This document shows positions 7,142 to 7,351 of a stretch of DNA of 7,351 nucleotides, one piece after another. Origin of the DNA: an uncultured Collinsella sp. (lineage in GTDB: Bacteria > Actinomycetota > Coriobacteriia > Coriobacteriales > Coriobacteriaceae). The notes beneath the pieces were generated by a model that worked only from the letters and a program-made list of their open reading frames with translations, had not been told where the DNA came from and made no database searches. The stretch spans positions 1-7,351 of the forward strand of contig CABUHO010000044.1 of NCBI GenBank assembly GCA_902491395.1, read 5' to 3'. Made by a program: the position numbers and the translations under genes. Every line of letters begins with the position of its first letter. Positions within the stretch are counted from its first letter, which is position 1.

Positions 7142-7155
7142 CGAACGATTGTTCG
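7142..7155. promoter_or_regulatory. LexA-like SOS box CGAAC-GATT-GTTCG
   Basis: CGAACGATTGTTCG is a perfect dyad, with GAAC and GTTC four bases apart. This matches the form of the LexA box of Gram-positive bacteria (CGAAC-N4-GTTCG type; the mycobacterial version extends to TCGAAC-N4-GTTCGA, and here the outer bases are C and A). It ends 16 bases before the proposed -35 element of the topoisomerase gene. LexA would repress until DNA damage. The motif is seen directly; binding is inferred. Confidence 0.55.
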
Positions 7156-7171
7156 ATGGATTTCGTGTTGG

Positions 7172-7200
7172 TTGGAATCGCCTATGGGCCGGGCTATGCT
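7172..7200 (+). promoter_or_regulatory. Putative sigma-70-type promoter of the topoisomerase gene
   Basis: TTGGAA (7172-7177) and TATGCT (7195-7200) are 17 bases apart, each matching four of six consensus bases. The start of transcription would be near 7207, giving a leader of about 48 bases before the ATG at 7255. The spacer contains TATGGGCC (7183-7190), the same element as in the inverted repeat at 7031-7074, so a bound regulator there would block polymerase. A second -35-like TTGACT at 7204-7209 has no matching -10. Confidence 0.5.
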
Positions 7201-7254
7201 ACCTTGACTATCTATATGACTTAAACGCAGCAAAGGAGCATCGAGAGAGCGAGC

Positions 7255-7351
7255 ATGGCAAAAAACACCGCAAACTATGGTAACGACAGTATTCGTCAGC
7301 TCAAGGACGAGGAGCGCGTACGCCTGCGCCCCGCCGTCATCTTTGGCTCGG
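7255..7351 (+). CDS. DNA gyrase/topoisomerase IV subunit B (GyrB/ParE-like), N-terminus (partial)
   Basis: The first 32 residues of the ATPase subunit of a type IIA topoisomerase, cut by the window end. They begin MAKNTANYGNDSIRQLKD and continue to RVRLRPAVIFGS. The pattern GNDSI-x2-LK-x4-VR-x-RPAVIFGS is the start of the GHKL ATPase domain and matches the divergent ParE-like group of Firmicutes and Coriobacteriia, which have RPGVIFGS or RPAVIFGS where classic GyrB has RPGMYIG. With its A subunit it would use ATP to pass one DNA duplex through another, for supercoiling or decatenation. AAAGGAG at 7232-7238 is 16 bases from the ATG, farther than usual; the GA-rich bases 7243-7249 may serve instead. 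No other in-frame start lies close by. A LexA-like box upstream suggests damage control. GyrB versus ParE cannot be settled from this fragment. Confidence 0.88.
   Translation, partial: MAKNTANYGNDSIRQLKDEERVRLRPAVIFGS

Larger units (their letters stand above)
6887..7254. other. Divergent intergenic region between lipoprotein and topoisomerase genes
   Basis: This 368-base stretch has no credible gene; the short frames crossing it have no ribosome binding site or recognisable protein character. It holds the lipoprotein ribosome binding site (6895-6901), a TTATGGGCCA inverted repeat, a TGTTC/GAACA inverted repeat, a LexA-like box, and the topoisomerase promoter. I could not pick a convincing minus-strand promoter for the lipoprotein gene. 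The best AT-rich candidate is CATAGT, read on the minus strand near 6960, which has no good -35. Confidence 0.7.

Overview
The window comes from a G+C-rich Gram-positive chromosome, most likely a gut-type actinobacterium of the class Coriobacteriia (Collinsella/Eggerthella relatives). This is an inference. It rests on G/C-biased third codon positions, an LAXTG-type sortase motif, a LuxR regulator with a long helical sensor part, a Gram-positive lipoprotein, and a divergent GyrB/ParE start (…RPAVIFGS…) typical of Firmicutes and Coriobacteriia. No species can be named from sequence alone.

Layout: (1) 3-182, +: the last 59 codons of a sensor histidine kinase. (2) 251-1255, +: a LuxR-type regulator of 334 residues with no receiver domain. 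(3) 1411-5760, +: a 1449-residue surface protein with a twin-arginine-like signal peptide, several predicted beta-rich regions, a Ser/Gly linker and a C-terminal LAGTG sorting signal. (4) 5813-5842: a hairpin that works best as the terminator of the minus-strand gene. (5) 5871-6886, -: a lipoprotein gene, convergent with the surface protein gene, whose last ~30 codons are knocked out of frame by an apparent one-base loss. (6) 6887-7254: a gene-free divergent region holding inverted repeats, a LexA-like SOS box and a promoter. (7) 7255 to the window end, +: the start of a GyrB/ParE-type topoisomerase subunit.

How the genes may work together: kinase, LuxR regulator and surface protein lie on one strand. 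The LuxR protein is a plausible regulator of the adjacent surface protein gene, whose 155-bp upstream region contains GTTC/GAAC inverted repeats, but nothing in the sequence proves the link. The lipoprotein and topoisomerase genes diverge from a shared intergenic region. There the LexA-like box suggests DNA-damage control of the topoisomerase, and a thrice-repeated TATGGGCC element suggests a second regulator. The most noteworthy items are the frame break in the lipoprotein gene, the LexA-like box, and the large Cys-rich Tat/sortase surface protein of unknown function. I saw no mobile element, CRISPR array, tRNA or rRNA.
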